DNA from: Faucicola mancuniensis
GTDB lineage: Bacteria; Pseudomonadota; Gammaproteobacteria; Pseudomonadales; Moraxellaceae
Length of the DNA stretch: 64,000 bases
NCBI RefSeq assembly: GCF_046523945.1
Contig: NZ_CP171363.1
Coordinates: 1,178,001 to 1,242,000, forward strand
Direction of reading: 5' to 3'
Each line of letters begins with the position of its first letter. The stretch's first letter is position 1. The translations under genes were made by a program, and so were the position numbers. Below are positions 27,497 to 41,700 of the stretch, in pieces. The notes under the pieces are model-generated. The model saw only the letters and a program-made list of their open reading frames with translations, did not search any database and was not told the DNA's origin.

Positions 27497-30304
27497 ATGT
27501 TAGGCAAAGTAATCGGCAAAGTTGTCGGCACAAAAAACGACCGTGAACTCAAACGTATGCGTAAATTGGTTGATAAAATCAATGCGTTAGAACCCAGTAT
27601 CCAAGCGTTAAGTGATGAACAATTAAAACAAAAAACCAGCGAGTTTAAACAAAAGTTTGAAAATGGTACAAGCCTTGATGATATGCTTGCCGAAGCTTTT
27701 GCCGTCTGCCGTGAAGCGTCTTTGCGTGTACTAGGTATGCGACATTACGATGTGCAGTTGATTGGCGGTATTACCTTGCACGAAGGCAAAATTGCCGAGA
27801 TGCGTACAGGTGAGGGTAAAACCTTGATGGGAACGCTTGCCATTTACTTAAATGCGTTGAGTGGCAAGGGCGTTCACGTTGTAACCGTCAATGATTATTT
27901 GGCAATGCGTGATGCGGAGTTAAACCGTCCGTTGTTTGAATTTTTGGGTTTGACCGTTGGTGTGATTTATTCACAGCAAAATCCGATGGAAAAATTTGGG
28001 GCGTATCAAGCGGATATCACTTACGGCACAAATAACGAATACGGTTTTGACTATTTGCGTGATAACATGGTATTTAGCATGGACGAGAAAAAACAACGTC
28101 CGCTTAACTACTGTATCATTGACGAAATTGACTCAATTTTGATTGATGAGGCTCGTACACCGCTGATTATTTCTGGACAAGCTGAAGATTCTGCTGAAAC
28201 CTATGCTTTGATTGACACCATTGTGGAGCGTTTAAAAGCGTCAAAAACCGAAGAGGGCAATCGTGATAATTTGGAACATGATTTTTGGATTGATGAAAAA
28301 AATCGCCAAATTGAAATCAGCGAAAAAGGTTACGAAAAAATTGAAAAATTCTTGGTAGAAAAAGGACAAATGGGCGAAAAAGAAAGTCTGTACAGCCCAG
28401 CACGTTTGCCATTGTTAGCCCATGTGCAATCGGCATTAAAAGCCCATCATTTGTTTGTCAAAGATATTAACTACATTGTCCAAGATGGCGAAGTGGTTAT
28501 CATCGATGAAAACACAGGGCGAGCCATGCCGGGCAGACGTTGGTCGGAAGGCTTGCACCAAGCGGTAGAAGCCAAAGAAGGCGTAGAAATCCAAGCCGAA
28601 AACCAAACGCTTGCGACCACGACTTTCCAAAATTATTTTCGTTTGTATGACAAATTATCAGGCATGACAGGGACAGCCGATACTGAAGCTGCTGAGTTTA
28701 AACAAACCTATGACATGGACGTGGTGGTCATTCCAACGCATAAGCCGATTCAACGTGTGGATTTGAACGATCAGATTTTTTTAACAAAAATGGGCAAATA
28801 CCACGGCATTATCAAAGAAATCAAACGTATCAAAGAAAAACACGCCCCAATTTTGGTTGGGACTGCGACCATTGAAGCCAGCGAAGTGTTGTCCGAATTG
28901 ATGAAACACGAAGGTATCGCCCACAACGTGCTGAACGCCAAACAACACGAACGTGAAGCCGACATCATCGCCCAAGCAGGTAGCCCTGACGCAGTCACGA
29001 TTGCTACTAACATGGCAGGTCGTGGTACGGATATTATTTTGGGCGGTAACTGGCAGGCAGAGCTTGCCAAATACGACAATGTAACGGACGCAATGCGTGA
29101 ACAGGCAAAAGCCGAATGGCAAGTGCGTAACAAACAAGTCTTAGAGGCAGGCGGGCTACATATTATCGGTTCAGAACGCCACGAATCACGCCGTATTGAT
29201 AATCAGCTTCGTGGACGTGCAGGACGACAAGGCGACCCCGGTGAATCTCGCTTTTTCTTGTCATTAGAAGATGACTTGATGCGTATTTTTGCAGGCGACC
29301 GTGTTGTTAATATGATGCGTGCAATGGGCTTAAAAGAAGATGAAGCGATTGAGCATAAAATGGTTTCTCGCTCTATTGAAAACGCCCAAAGTAAAGTAGA
29401 AAGCCGAAATTTTGATGCACGTAAAACCTTGCTAAAATATGATGACGTTGCCAACGAACAACGTAAAGTGATTTATCGTCAGCGTGATGAATTGTTAGAA
29501 GCGACAAATTTACAAACAACCATTGAACAAATGCACAACGATGTTTATAATGCGGTGATTGACCAATTTATTCCAAAAGGCTCAATTGACGACCAATGGG
29601 ACGTGGACGGACTAGAAGACGAACTAGAAGATGAGTTTCGCATTGCCATGCCAATCAATGACTGGTTGGACGATGACCGTAGGCTTGATGAAGAAGGCTT
29701 ACGTGAAAAAATTATCCATGCCGCCATTTTAAATTATCGCCATCGCCGTGAACAAATGGGCGATGACGCAGGGCGATTAGAACGCCACTTTATGCTCCAA
29801 AACCTTGATAAACACTGGAAAGAACATCTGAACCAAATGGACCAATTGCGTAAAGGTATTCACTTACGCAGTTATGCTCAAAAAAATCCAGAACAAGAGT
29901 ACAAATCTGAATCGTTTAACCTATTTCAAAGTATGCTTGGGGCGATAAAATCCGAAACGGTGCAAGATTTATCCATCATGCACATTCCAACGCCTGAAGA
30001 AATCGCCATGTTGGAAGAACAACAACGTGAGCAAGCACGCCTTAAGCAGTTAAACTTTGAACACCAAGAAATCAATGGTTTAACAGGCGAAGCCGAAAGT
30101 CGCCCACGCCAAGCCCGTCCACAAGGTCGAGCAAACTATCAATTTAACATGGGAACGGTATTGCCAACAGCGGTAGAAAGCGTTGCCAACCCAACGGACA
30201 CCACCGAAGAAAACCCATACGCAAACCTAAATTTAAGTCGCAACGCCATGTGTCCTTGTGGTTCTGGTTTAAAATACAAACAATGTCATGGTAAAATTGC
30301 TTAA
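27497..30304 (+). CDS. secA: preprotein translocase ATPase SecA
   Basis: Motor of the Sec export pathway, 935 residues, at the inner membrane. Features in order: Walker A MRTGEGKTLMGTLA, DEAD-like Walker B IIDEIDSILIDEARTPL, the preprotein crosslinking domain, motif VATNMAGRGTDI-like TIATNMAGRGTDIILGG, QLRGRAGRQGDPGES, the helical wing and scaffold, and a C-terminal zinc tail CPCGSGLKYKQCHG that binds SecB. Length and motif order are normal. Confidence 0.97.
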   Translation: MLGKVIGKVVGTKNDRELKRMRKLVDKINALEPSIQALSDEQLKQKTSEFKQKFENGTSLDDMLAEAFAVCREASLRVLGMRHYDVQLIGGITLHEGKIAEMRTGEGKTLMGTLAIYLNALSGKGVHVVTVNDYLAMRDAELNRPLFEFLGLTVGVIYSQQNPMEKFGAYQADITYGTNNEYGFDYLRDNMVFSMDEKKQRPLNYCIIDEIDSILIDEARTPLIISGQAEDSAETYALIDTIVERLKASKTEEGNRDNLEHDFWIDEKNRQIEISEKGYEKIEKFLVEKGQMGEKESLYSPARLPLLAHVQSALKAHHLFVKDINYIVQDGEVVIIDENTGRAMPGRRWSEGLHQAVEAKEGVEIQAENQTLATTTFQNYFRLYDKLSGMTGTADTEAAEFKQTYDMDVVVIPTHKPIQRVDLNDQIFLTKMGKYHGIIKEIKRIKEKHAPILVGTATIEASEVLSELMKHEGIAHNVLNAKQHEREADIIAQAGSPDAVTIATNMAGRGTDIILGGNWQAELAKYDNVTDAMREQAKAEWQVRNKQVLEAGGLHIIGSERHESRRIDNQLRGRAGRQGDPGESRFFLSLEDDLMRIFAGDRVVNMMRAMGLKEDEAIEHKMVSRSIENAQSKVESRNFDARKTLLKYDDVANEQRKVIYRQRDELLEATNLQTTIEQMHNDVYNAVIDQFIPKGSIDDQWDVDGLEDELEDEFRIAMPINDWLDDDRRLDEEGLREKIIHAAILNYRHRREQMGDDAGRLERHFMLQNLDKHWKEHLNQMDQLRKGIHLRSYAQKNPEQEYKSESFNLFQSMLGAIKSETVQDLSIMHIPTPEEIAMLEEQQREQARLKQLNFEHQEINGLTGEAESRPRQARPQGRANYQFNMGTVLPTAVESVANPTDTTEENPYANLNLSRNAMCPCGSGLKYKQCHGKIA

Positions 30305-30325
30305 CATTGATAAAAGGATAAAAAA

Positions 30326-30736
30326 ATGAAAACAAAACTTATCACCAGTCTATTCATAATGACCGTACTTGGGCTAACGGCTTGTAGCAAATCAGAACCC
30401 ACCGAAAACACCCAAGCCAATACCGCCTCTGTCGCAGAAGCCCAAGCCATACCAATGTCTGCTGCCCCTGCTGACGACAAAAACGCGCCAGTCGTCATCA
30501 ATGACAGCAATGCCACTGCCGATTTAGGTGGCGAAACCGCCGAAACCGTAACCGAAAATGAACCGAACGCAAGCGTAGCTGTCGCAGTAGAAGGCGGCGA
30601 TAACAACATAGATAACTCAGCGATGGAACATATCAGCGAAGATGCCGAAGTCATTGACAGCGAACCTGCCTCACCCAATGCACCAAAAGCGACCGATTCC
30701 CAAGAAAAATCGGTGAATCAAAAAGTCGCCCCATAA
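30326..30736 (+). CDS. small lipoprotein of unknown function
   Basis: 136 residues. A clear lipoprotein signal (MKTKLITSLFIMTVLGLTAC) is followed by a low-complexity acidic chain rich in Ala, Glu, Asn and Pro with no recognisable fold. A strong ribosome site (AAAGGA) precedes the ATG. It starts 21 bp after secA, so it may be read through from that promoter. No known function. Confidence 0.7.
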   Translation: MKTKLITSLFIMTVLGLTACSKSEPTENTQANTASVAEAQAIPMSAAPADDKNAPVVINDSNATADLGGETAETVTENEPNASVAVAVEGGDNNIDNSAMEHISEDAEVIDSEPASPNAPKATDSQEKSVNQKVAP

Positions 30737-30758
30737 TTTTAGCAATAAAAATTGACAT

Positions 30759-30776
30759 TTGTCATCATTTTGTCAT
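30759..30776 (+). promoter_or_regulatory. Pho box upstream of phoB
   Basis: Two TTGTCAT repeats start at 30759 and 30770, an 11-bp period matching the two 7-bp half-sites plus 4-bp spacer of the PhoB binding site. It lies about 90 bp before the phoB ATG, so phosphate limitation should induce phoB through its own product. Confidence 0.8.
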
Positions 30777-30862
30777 ACAAATTGGATTAAACTGCAATAA
30801 ATTGCTGTAAAAAACACAAAAATATTTGCCAATTTAACCCAAATAAAAAAGTTGAAAAAGTT

Positions 30863-31552
30863 ATGGAAACCATTTTAGTCGTTGAAGATGAAGTCGCCAT
30901 TCGGGATATGATTGTTACTGCATTGGATTTGGCAGGATTTCACTGCCTAGAAGCAGGCGATGTTTCCCAAGCCCATCATTTGGTTGTGGACAACCGACCC
31001 AGTTTAATTTTGTTAGATTGGATGTTGCCAAATGGCGTATCAGGCATTGACTTTTGTCGCAGACTAAAAAAAGATGACACCTTGAACGAAATTCCCATCA
31101 TCATGCTAACAGCAAAAGGCGAAGAAGACAATAAAATTCAAGGCTTAGACGCTGGTGCAGATGACTATATTACTAAACCCTTTTCTACCAGAGAACTGAT
31201 TTCACGTATCAAAGCGGTTTTACGTAGAAGCAATGCTTTAACATCAGAAAAATTGATTAATATCAATGGTTTAATCCTGGACCCAGTCGCCCAACGTGTC
31301 CGAGCAGGCGACACATTTATTGACATCGGACCTACCGAATACCGCTTACTTGCCTTTTTTATGACCCACACCGAGCGAGCTTACACCCGTTCACAGTTAT
31401 TAGACCACGTTTGGGGTGGCAACGTCTATGTAGAAGACCGCACCATTGACGTACACATTCGCAGACTTCGTAAAATCTTAGAACCATATGGATTTCAAGA
31501 CTATGTCCAAACCGTGCGAGGCACAGGTTACCGCTTTTCTACACAAAGCTAA
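30863..31552 (+). CDS. phoB: phosphate regulon response regulator PhoB
   Basis: DNA-binding response regulator, 229 residues. The receiver domain has the acidic pair in VVEDEVAIRD, the phosphorylated Asp in LLDWMLPNGVSG and the conserved Lys in DYITKPFS. The C-terminal OmpR-type winged helix includes YTRSQLLDHVWG and DVHIRRLRKIL, and the end YVQTVRGTGYRFS is typical of PhoB. A Pho box lies upstream. The sensor kinase phoR usually follows directly but is not here; the next gene is unrelated. Confidence 0.92.
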   Translation: METILVVEDEVAIRDMIVTALDLAGFHCLEAGDVSQAHHLVVDNRPSLILLDWMLPNGVSGIDFCRRLKKDDTLNEIPIIMLTAKGEEDNKIQGLDAGADDYITKPFSTRELISRIKAVLRRSNALTSEKLININGLILDPVAQRVRAGDTFIDIGPTEYRLLAFFMTHTERAYTRSQLLDHVWGGNVYVEDRTIDVHIRRLRKILEPYGFQDYVQTVRGTGYRFSTQS

Positions 31553-31660
31553 ATGCTGTTAAAAATGGTTAATAAAAATTAACGTAAAAGCTAAAGCCAA
31601 AATCAAACAGTTGCGTTATGATAAACCTTTTAAACAGATTAAAAGCTAAAAGGACAACAC

Positions 31661-32083
31661 ATGACACACGAAAAAAAACAACACTCACTATTATATAAAC
31701 TTGCCAAAGTAAGTCTTATTACCACCGCAACCCTTACTACCGCAACAGGTGTAGGTGTTTTTGGTACTTACAAATACCTACAAAAACAAGCCCAACAACG
31801 CCGACAAAATACCCAAACTGCCACCATCATGGCAAAACCATACAAAGGGCGAATCCAAAAAGTTGGCAACCACATCAGCTTTACCAACCAATCTGCCACC
31901 TACAGTATCAACGACCCCATGTCAATCACTGACACACTTGCCAAACAGGCCAACATCACAATGACAAATGACAACCAAGTCCTAGATTTCCAAACCGAAT
32001 TTTTGGCGGAATTGAGTCCAAAAGGTAATTATGGCAAACTTGGGCAACACGAATACCAACTCACCATCATTGACAAACTATAA
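31661..32083 (+). CDS. hypothetical single-pass membrane protein
   Basis: 140 residues. A charged start is followed by one membrane helix (about residues 15-38, VSLITTATLTTATGVGVFGT) and a soluble domain of about 100 residues that I do not recognise. AAAGGA lies before the ATG. It stands alone between phoB and the rRNA operon. Thr-rich composition; no function can be given. Confidence 0.65.
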   Translation: MTHEKKQHSLLYKLAKVSLITTATLTTATGVGVFGTYKYLQKQAQQRRQNTQTATIMAKPYKGRIQKVGNHISFTNQSATYSINDPMSITDTLAKQANITMTNDNQVLDFQTEFLAELSPKGNYGKLGQHEYQLTIIDKL

Positions 32084-32581
32084 AACATAAAAATAAAACT
32101 CTTTTAAAAACAAAAACTTATACAAAAATCATAAAAATATTTGAAAATAACCCAAAAAACTATTGACACCCCCAGCTAAAAACTATAAAATACGCACCCA
32201 CAGACGGACGAGCTAACTAAAGGCGAAAACAAAGCTTTAACAGAGTGAGAAAGTCAAAACTTTTGAAAAAAAGTAAAAAATACATATTGACAACATAAAA
32301 TAACATGATAAAATATGTATCTTTCCTATTCAGACGATGAAAGGAACAAAAAACTCAATAAAAGACAAGAAACACAAAGACAACTTGTGTAGGTTTTCAT
32401 ACTTGTGAAGAAATAAATGGATAGAGAAGTTAAAGTCTTTTTTAGTAGATAAGCTAGCAATAGTTTATCTATTAAGCAGGAATAGCGAAGCACTATAGAA
32501 ATAAGTTTATTTATAAATTACGAGTAAGAAGAACTTCGGAAGATGAATTTGAGCTAGTAATAATAAATGAGCGAGAAGATT
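32084..32581 (+). promoter_or_regulatory. rRNA operon promoters and leader
   Basis: A 498-bp gene-free stretch before 16S. It holds two good sigma-70 promoters: TTGACA 32163-32168 with TAAAAT 32186-32191 (17-bp spacer), and TTGACA 32287-32292 with TAAAAT 32309-32314 (16-bp spacer). The rest, 32320-32581, is the transcribed leader that folds with the 16S 3' flank for processing. I could not pick out a clear boxA. Confidence 0.75.
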
Positions 32582-34109
<1,528 letters not shown>

Positions 34110-34163
34110 ACGAAAGCGAGTATGAGAATCTACAACAAGTTGTGAATGTGTTTTACACTAAAG

Positions 34164-34240
34164 GGGTCTATAGCTCAGTTGGTTAGAGCACTGCCTTGAT
34201 AAGGCAGGGGTCATAAGTTCAAGTCTTATTAGACCCACCA
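34164..34240 (+). tRNA. tRNA-Ile (GAT)
   Basis: 77 nt with CCA encoded. The acceptor stem GGGTCTA/TAGACCC closes the cloverleaf and the anticodon loop reads TTGATAA, anticodon GAT. It lies in the 16S-23S spacer, the usual place. Confidence 0.96.
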
Positions 34241-34243
34241 TAT

Positions 34244-34319
34244 GGGGTTATAGCTCAGTTGGTAGAGCGCCTGCCTTGCACGCAGGAGGTCAGGAGTTCG
34301 ACTCTCCTTAACTCCACCA
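34244..34319 (+). tRNA. tRNA-Ala (TGC)
   Basis: 76 nt with CCA encoded. Acceptor stem GGGGTTA/TAACTCC has one G-T pair and the anticodon loop reads CTTGCAC, anticodon TGC. It follows tRNA-Ile by 3 bp in the 16S-23S spacer. Confidence 0.96.
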
Positions 34320-34611
34320 CATAAAGCAGACAAAGTGATTTTAATAATAAAGACCACTTCAATCTGTTTTATCAGAAAATAAATCATTACCTGACGAAGG
34401 AATGATAAATCAATAACAACATAGAGAAATGAGTCTGGGTTAACTATTAGTTCCAACAAATAGTTAACCTTAGTAATCAGCTAATCAGTCCCAAACTGGT
34501 TAGATAAAAGTGATTACTTAAAAGTAAAGAGAACTGAATCAAGCGTAAACTTAGGTATAAAATCGTTACGAATAATTACCTATATGGCTTTAAGCATACT
34601 TAAGGTTGTAT
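34320..34611 (+). other. internal spacer before 23S
   Basis: 292 bp of AT-rich transcribed spacer. It contains short inverted repeats (such as GGTTAACTATTAG with CTAATAGTTAACC-like sequence near 34438-34470) that probably form processing stems. No gene seen. Confidence 0.6.
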
Positions 34612-37463
<2,852 letters not shown>

Positions 37464-37586
37464 ACAACGCTTAAGTGTGTTGTTAGTTATTCTGATTTTA
37501 TATCACCTTGATTTAGTTCAATTTTATTTGCTTTACTTAATATCTTATATGATATAAGTATATCAGACCATTCCTCTATCCCCTTT

Positions 37587-37701
37587 TGCTGACGATTATA
37601 GCTTGTTGGTCCCACCTGATCCCTTCCCGAACTCAGAAGTGAAACAACAATACGCCAATGATAGTGTGGTTCTCCATGTGAAAGTAGGTCATCGTCAGCT
37701 C
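37587..37701 (+). rRNA. rrf: 5S ribosomal RNA
   Basis: About 115 nt, with GCTGACGAT at the 5' end pairing ATCGTCAGC at the 3' end and the conserved CCCACCTGATCCC and CGAACTCAGAAGTGAAAC. It follows 23S by about 120 bp of AT-rich spacer. Ends approximate. Confidence 0.95.
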
Positions 37702-37712
37702 CTTATATCCTA

Positions 37713-37742
37713 AGCCCCCACCCAAAAGGTGGGGGCTTTTTC
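37713..37742 (+). terminator. rRNA operon terminator
   Basis: AGCCCCCACC pairs with GGTGGGGGCT, followed by TTTTT: a strong 10-bp GC-rich stem 12 bp after 5S. Confidence 0.95.
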
Positions 37743-37748
37743 AATAGA

Positions 37749-37778
37749 TTATCACATTTTATTATGTTAGAATATAAT
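37749..37778 (+). promoter_or_regulatory. possible promoter of the restriction-modification locus
   Basis: TTATCA (37749-37754) and a perfect TATAAT (37773-37778) are 18 bp apart, just after the rRNA terminator and 22 bp before the first gene of the locus. The -35 box is weak. Confidence 0.45.
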
Positions 37779-37800
37779 CCATTTTTTACTAATAGATATT

Positions 37801-38760
37801 ATGCTTAACATCTCTCAAATAAGTTTGTTATCCCTTGGTGAAAGACCCTTGTTATTAGATAATCCAATGTTTGATATTGATTTTAGCGTTGCCAATATTT
37901 CCGAAAATTCTTTATATCAATTTTTGCCAGAAATTTTAGAAATTTTGTTAAAAGACCGAACCACTTCTTTTTACAGTAAAAAGAAAAAGAATATTATTTG
38001 GGCAAATGACAATTATATTGGGCTTGGTAAAAAGTATGGAGAAACTTGCCCCATCACCCCTGATTTGATTACAGGCAATCAGGGGAATTTAATTATTCCC
38101 AGAGCTTTAAAATCCAAAGCACAACAAAAAGAACGCACCAAATCTAAGGCAGAGGTTTTTACCCCCAGTTGGATTGTCAAAAAACAAAACGATGCTTTGG
38201 ACGAAAATTTTAAAGATGATGATTTAAAAACCTATATTGGGAGAACTTGGCTTGAAATCACTTGTGGTGAAGCCCCTTATCTTGCCAATCGCTATGAAAT
38301 GGCAACAGGTGAATTGATTGAATTGAATGAGCGAGCAGGATTTTTGGATAGAAAATTAAGGCGAATCAATCAAGAAATTGATAATCCAAAACAATGGCAA
38401 TATTGGGCTAAAAAAGCCTATCAAGCAAGCTATGGATTTGAATGGAATGGTGATTCTTTATTATTGGCACGAGAAAATCTATTATTGACCTATTGCGATT
38501 TTTATTTTGATAAATGGCGATGTCAGCCAAAATTTGAGTTATTACAACAAATCGCCCAAATCATCAGTTATAACATTTTTCAAATGGACGGATTGACTTG
38601 CACCATTCCTTTATCACAAATTGAAAAAATCATTATTCAGCCAGCCGATTTATTTAATGATAAGGAAATAAAAACAGTGATTAAATCAGCAGGTATTCTT
38701 GTCAAAATCAAAGATTGGCAAACAGGAAAATTGGTTAATTTTATGGAGATAACATCGTGA
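37801..38760 (+). CDS. methyltransferase-like subunit of a restriction-modification locus
   Basis: 319 residues, of the kind often labelled restriction endonuclease subunit M. It has the sequence KAEVFTPSWIVKKQND, like the motif X region of Eco57I-type adenine methyltransferases, and WLEITCGEAPYLANRYE, which resembles the AdoMet-binding motif I with the usual GSG replaced by GEA. No NPPY catalytic motif is visible, so it may not methylate on its own. Its TGA overlaps the GTG of the next gene (GTGA), so the two products are probably made in a fixed ratio and work together. The ribosome site is weak. Confidence 0.65.
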   Translation: MLNISQISLLSLGERPLLLDNPMFDIDFSVANISENSLYQFLPEILEILLKDRTTSFYSKKKKNIIWANDNYIGLGKKYGETCPITPDLITGNQGNLIIPRALKSKAQQKERTKSKAEVFTPSWIVKKQNDALDENFKDDDLKTYIGRTWLEITCGEAPYLANRYEMATGELIELNERAGFLDRKLRRINQEIDNPKQWQYWAKKAYQASYGFEWNGDSLLLARENLLLTYCDFYFDKWRCQPKFELLQQIAQIISYNIFQMDGLTCTIPLSQIEKIIIQPADLFNDKEIKTVIKSAGILVKIKDWQTGKLVNFMEITS

Positions 38761-41700
38761 ATCATCAAATCGATAAAACCAAAATCAATACCAGTAAACC
38801 CATTTATCCACAAATTTATGCTTACATTTTGCCAGATGTCAAAAGCAAAGAAGGCTGGATAAAAATCGGCTACACCGAACGCGAAGATATCAATATACGC
38901 ATTAAAGAGCAGGTGGGTACGGTAGATTTGGCGTATGACTTACTGTGGTACAAAATAGCACGATTTGCCGATAATCGCATTTTTAGCGACCACCAATTGC
39001 ATCATTATTTAAGAAAACACAAACAGATAGAAAACAAGCACAATACCGAATGGTTTTTTTATAATGGTACACCCAAGCAAAGTTTGGTGGATTTTAATGA
39101 TTTTATTGCCCAAAATTTTAATCAAGCAAGCAAACAATTAGAATATCAATTACGGCAGGAACAATCGGAAGCCGTTAATCAAACTTTGGCATATTTTCAA
39201 AATAATCCAAATGGCGAATTTTTGTGGAATGCCAAACCCCGATTTGGCAAAACTTTAACCACTTATGATTTAATCAGAAAGTTAAATGCCAAAGCGGTTT
39301 TGATTGTTACCAATCGCCCAGCTATTGCCCATTCTTGGTTTGATGATTTTGAAAAATTCATTGCATGGCAAAGCGATTTTGCGTTTGTTTCAACGGCGGA
39401 TACCCTAAAAGAACGCCCTGTTTTAACTCGTGATGAATTTCTTGACCAAATAAGTAAACCCAATGGCAAAAAACAAATGATTGCCTTTATTTCGCTGCAA
39501 GATTTAAAAGGGGCAATTTGTTTTGGGGGAAAATTTCATAAATTAGAATGGGTTAAATCATTAAAATGGGATTTACTCGTGATTGATGAAGCCCACGAAG
39601 GGGTGGATACCTTTAAAACAGATTTGGCATTTGAACAAATCAATCGTGATTTTACCTTGCATTTGTCGGGAACACCCTTTAAAGCATTGGCAGGTGGACA
39701 GTTTGCCCAAGATGAAATCTACAACTGGACTTATGCCGATGAACAAAAAGCCAAATTACAATGGCAAGGCGAAGGGCATAATCCTTATGCCACTTTGCCA
39801 ACTTTAAATTTGTTCAGCTATCAAATGAGCCAAATGATAAGCGATAAAGTCGGTCAAGGGGCGGATATTGATGGCGAAAATAGGGATTTTGCGTTTGATT
39901 TAAATGAGTTTTTTGCCACCGATGATAAAGGGCATTTTATCCGCAAAAAAGAAGTGGAAAAATGGCTTAATACATTAAGTCAAAATGAAAAATATCCATT
40001 TTCTACCAAAGAATTAAGAGATGAAATTAAACATTCATTTTGGTTATTAGATAGAATTGATAGTGCAAAAGCCTTAGCCAAATTATTAGAAAAACACCCA
40101 GTATTTGAACATTACAAAATCATTCAAGCGGTGGGTAATGTCAATAATGACAATGAATTAACAGGTAAGGCATTAGACCGTGTTAAACAAGCCATTCAAA
40201 ATCACGATAAAACCATTACGCTATCGGTTGGGCAATTAACGACAGGTATTACTGTGCCTGAATGGACAGCCGTTTTGATATTGTCTAATGTCAAATCGCC
40301 TGCTTTGTATATGCAAACAGCTTTTCGGGTGCAAAATGCGTGGCAATATGAACAAAATGGGCAAGTTTATCAAAAGAAAAATGCCTATGTCTTTGATTTT
40401 GCACCTGAACGCACGCTGATTATTTATGATGAATTTGCCAATAATTTGTCCAAAAACACGCAAGGCGGTGGCGGTACAAGTAGCAATCGTGAAGACAATA
40501 TTCGTGAATTATTGAACTTTTTTCCTGTGATTGCCGAAGACAGTGAAGGCAAAATGGTAGAGCTTGATGTCAATCAAGTTTTAACCATTCCCAAAATGAT
40601 TAAAGCCAATGAGGTGGTCAAAAAAGGCTTTTTGAGCAATTTGTTATTTCAAAATGTGGGGCGGATTTTTGGGGCAAACAATGAAGAAATTCGTCAAATT
40701 TTGGAACAACTCAATCCTGTTGAGGAAGGCAAAATCACACCCAACAAAACCCACTCCCCGATTGATACAAAAGGCGTTCAATTAGATGAAAATGGCAAGG
40801 CGTTGGTTGATAATGAAATCGTGGTAAATACCAATAACGCTCGTTTTGGCGAAAAAGTGTATGGTGATATTAAAACCGCCACGCACGATATTATTCATAC
40901 AGCAAATTTAGATAATCAAAATTTGGCAACTCAATTAACCGATGTCTTAACACAAAATACGCAAAGTACCTTTAAAGATTTGGCAAAAGAAATAGGCGTA
41001 AGTGAAAAATTTGCCGCAAAAGTGGTGAAGGAACAAAGCAAAATCATCGCCCATGAAGTGCAAAAACTTCAAGAGCAAAGCAAAATTGAGCAAAACACCG
41101 CCAAAAATGAGTTTGAAAAACAACTTAAAATTGCCAAAACCGATGATGAAAAACAGCAAATCCAAAATGAGTATGAGCGAAAAACACAACTCATTCATCA
41201 AAATTTGCAAGAAAAACTAAGCCAAACCGTCAGCACCCAAGCGGCACAATTTACCGAGCAATCCACCGCTACTATTTTGCAAAAAGCCGAGCAAAATAAG
41301 CAAGATAAAGTGGAAGATGACATTCGTGGGCATTTACGAGGGTTTAGCCGTACCATTCCGTCTTTTTTGATGGCATATGGTAATGAACACACCACTTTGG
41401 CAAATTTTGATACGCATATTGATAATCAAGTATTTAAAGAAGTAACAGGCATTACGCTTGACCAATTTCGCATTTTGCGAGACAAACATCAACTTTTTGA
41501 TGAACAGGTGTTTGATACTTCTGTGCAAGAGTTTTTGAATAAACGCCAAGCATTAGCCAACTATTTTGATGAAAATCAAAGCGAAGACATTTTTGATTAT
41601 ATTCCTCCACAAAAAACCAATCAGATTTTTACACCAAAATGGGTGGTAAAAATGATGATGGACAAATTTGAAAGCGAAAATCCTGATATTTTTAGCAATC

